Assembly: GCA_030017355.1 (NCBI GenBank)
Contig: JASEIR010000055.1
Coordinates: forward strand, 1 to 12,507
Direction of reading: 5' to 3'
Source: Actinomycetota bacterium
Lineage (GTDB): Bacteria; Actinomycetota; Aquicultoria; Aquicultorales; Aquicultoraceae
DNA: 12,507 bases
Shown piece by piece: positions 11,515 through 12,507 of the stretch. Numbering within the stretch: position 1 is the stretch's first letter; each line of letters begins with the position of its first letter. The notes below the pieces were generated by a model, which made no database searches, was not told where the DNA came from, and saw only the letters and a list, made by a program, of their open reading frames with translations. A program made the translations under genes and the position numbers.

Positions 11515-12507
11515 CTATGCTTTAGATTTGGGCCGGCGAAGTAGAGCAACAACCCCTATTGCTAAAGCTATTAAGGCCAGTATATATGGGCCTGCTCCTG
11601 CACTTCCTGTTGAACCTGATTCCTGCGGAGATTGCTCAGTTTTACTAGCAGGCTCAGTCTTGCTTGTAGGAGCGCTACCACCTTCCGTGAGCTCCTTCAA
11701 GGTCTTATTAAGCTTGGCGAAATTATAAAAAGTCTCGTTCTCAGCTGGCAGGCTAAGGTTGCTCCCCCATTGGATCCACGAGGCATCGAAATTTCTCACG
11801 TTGTAACCAAGCTCACGCAAGATAAAATAGGTATTGGTTGAGCGCGTACCCGTCTGGCAATAAACTATAATGCTCTTATTCTTATCAAGCTTAGAGGCGT
11901 ATAATTTCTGCAGCTCATCGAATGGTTTAAGCGTGGTGCCTTCGCCCTGGAAGTTTTCCTCGTAAGGAATATTAATAGCCCCAGGGATATGGCCACCGCG
12001 TAGGCTGCGGATGTCTTCTCCTATGTACTCATCTGGAGTGCGTGCATCCACGATCTGAACATTGGGATCTTTTAAGCTACTGAGTACTTGCTGGACCGTT
12101 GCGTACCGAGATGCATTTGGGTTTGCACGGAAAGTCGCTGCTGGCAGCGTCTTGGCTTCTGTAGAGATCCTGCCATCGGCAGCCTTCCATGCTTCGATCC
12201 CGCCATCAAGGATACGGACTTTTGGCACCCCTAGGTAATCGAACATCCAGAAACCAAGGAATGCTATTTCACGTTCCTTGCCATAGAGAACTAGCTCTTT
12301 CGAACTGTCGATCCCGCTACTTCCTAAGATTTCCTCTACCTTTGGAATTGGTTTAAGGATGGCGTTTGATTTTGTTTGCAGTTTTGTTACGTCGATATTA
12401 ATTGCACCAGGGATATGGCCTGCTTGATAATCTTCTGCTTCGCGTACATCAATTATAATTATATTAGGATTAGTTAGGTTTTGCTTTAAATCAGCTACGC
12501 TTATAGC
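11515..12507 (-). CDS. Membrane-anchored tandem-rhodanese sulfurtransferase (partial, 5' end missing)
   Basis: The frame is open from the right edge to TAG at 11517-11515, giving 330 visible residues (numbered here from the edge). It has two rhodanese domains. The first (about 1-110) has IIDVREAEDYQAGHIPGAIN and RILDGGIEAW, but its loop reads YGKERE with Gly76 where the catalytic Cys would be, so it is a non-catalytic domain, as is usual in tandem enzymes. The second (about 135-250) has IVDARTPDEYIG, GGHIPGAIN, and the active loop YCQTGTRS with Cys217. After a Ser/Thr/Glu/Gly-rich stalk (about 275-306) comes one helix (PYILALIALAIGVVALL) and a basic tail RRPKSKA. The basic tail predicts that the rhodanese domains lie outside the cell; the signal peptide would be beyond the window. 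Rhodanese proteins move sulfane sulfur between thiosulfate, thiols and protein cysteines. Confidence 0.9.
   Translation of the reverse strand, partial: AISVADLKQNLTNPNIIIIDVREAEDYQAGHIPGAINIDVTKLQTKSNAILKPIPKVEEILGSSGIDSSKELVLYGKEREIAFLGFWMFDYLGVPKVRILDGGIEAWKAADGRISTEAKTLPAATFRANPNASRYATVQQVLSSLKDPNVQIVDARTPDEYIGEDIRSLRGGHIPGAINIPYEENFQGEGTTLKPFDELQKLYASKLDKNKSIIVYCQTGTRSTNTYFILRELGYNVRNFDASWIQWGSNLSLPAENETFYNFAKLNKTLKELTEGGSAPTSKTEPASKTEQSPQESGSTGSAGAGPYILALIALAIGVVALLRRPKSKA

Noticed and set aside
1..12507. Transposons, integrases, tRNA or rRNA genes
   Set aside because: No transposase or integrase motif, terminal inverted repeats, tRNA cloverleaf or rRNA sequence was recognised; the scan was by eye and could miss degraded cases.

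Overview
The window is a sulfur-handling stretch of a bacterial chromosome. By eye it is moderately AT-rich. Most genes lie on the minus strand, have strong purine-rich ribosome binding sites, and often start with TTG or GTG (at least six of the genes here). With a typical lipobox lipoprotein, this fits an anaerobic Gram-positive or deep-branching lineage (Firmicutes or deep Actinobacteriota), but no marker gene fixes the taxon and this is inference.

Layout, left to right. (1) 1-1845, minus: a FAD-dependent oxidase of the HemY/UDP-galactopyranose-mutase type, followed by the N-terminal cobalamin-binding part of a probable B12-radical SAM protein that runs off the left edge. (2) 2000-4116, minus: a compact three-gene unit of a YeeE/YedE-type thiosulfate or sulfur transporter, a TusA-type sulfur carrier, and a small membrane protein with a glycine/tyrosine repeat tail. 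Its upstream region (4117-4402) holds a candidate promoter and several short dyads. (3) 4403-6211, minus: a GT39/PMT-like membrane glycosyltransferase that looks leaderless. (4) 6265-8768, minus: three consecutive DsrE-superfamily proteins in the order DsrE/TusD-like, DsrF/TusC-like, DsrH/TusB-like, then a beta-propeller lipoprotein with a C-terminal CXXCH motif, closed by a near-perfect terminator. (5) 8769-9213: a 445-base gene-free leader or control region. (6) 9214-10260, minus: a protein of unknown function. (7) 10521-11383, plus: a PadR regulator and a truncated FtsX/MacB-type ABC permease remnant. (8) 11515-12507, minus: a tandem-rhodanese sulfurtransferase with a C-terminal membrane anchor, cut by the right edge. 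A bidirectional terminator separates (7) and (8).

How the genes may work together (inference): YeeE/YedE would import thiosulfate or another sulfur compound and hand sulfur to TusA. The DsrE/F/H-like proteins are the classical TusBCD/DsrEFH relay that exchanges persulfide sulfur with TusA. The surface-anchored rhodanese could make or break sulfane sulfur outside the cell. The propeller lipoprotein, possibly haem c-bearing, shares the DsrEFH transcription unit and would put a redox or sensing component on the outer face of the membrane. No DsrAB, DsrC, Sox or MnmA gene is visible, so whether the relay serves sulfur oxidation, sulfur reduction or tRNA thiolation cannot be decided here.
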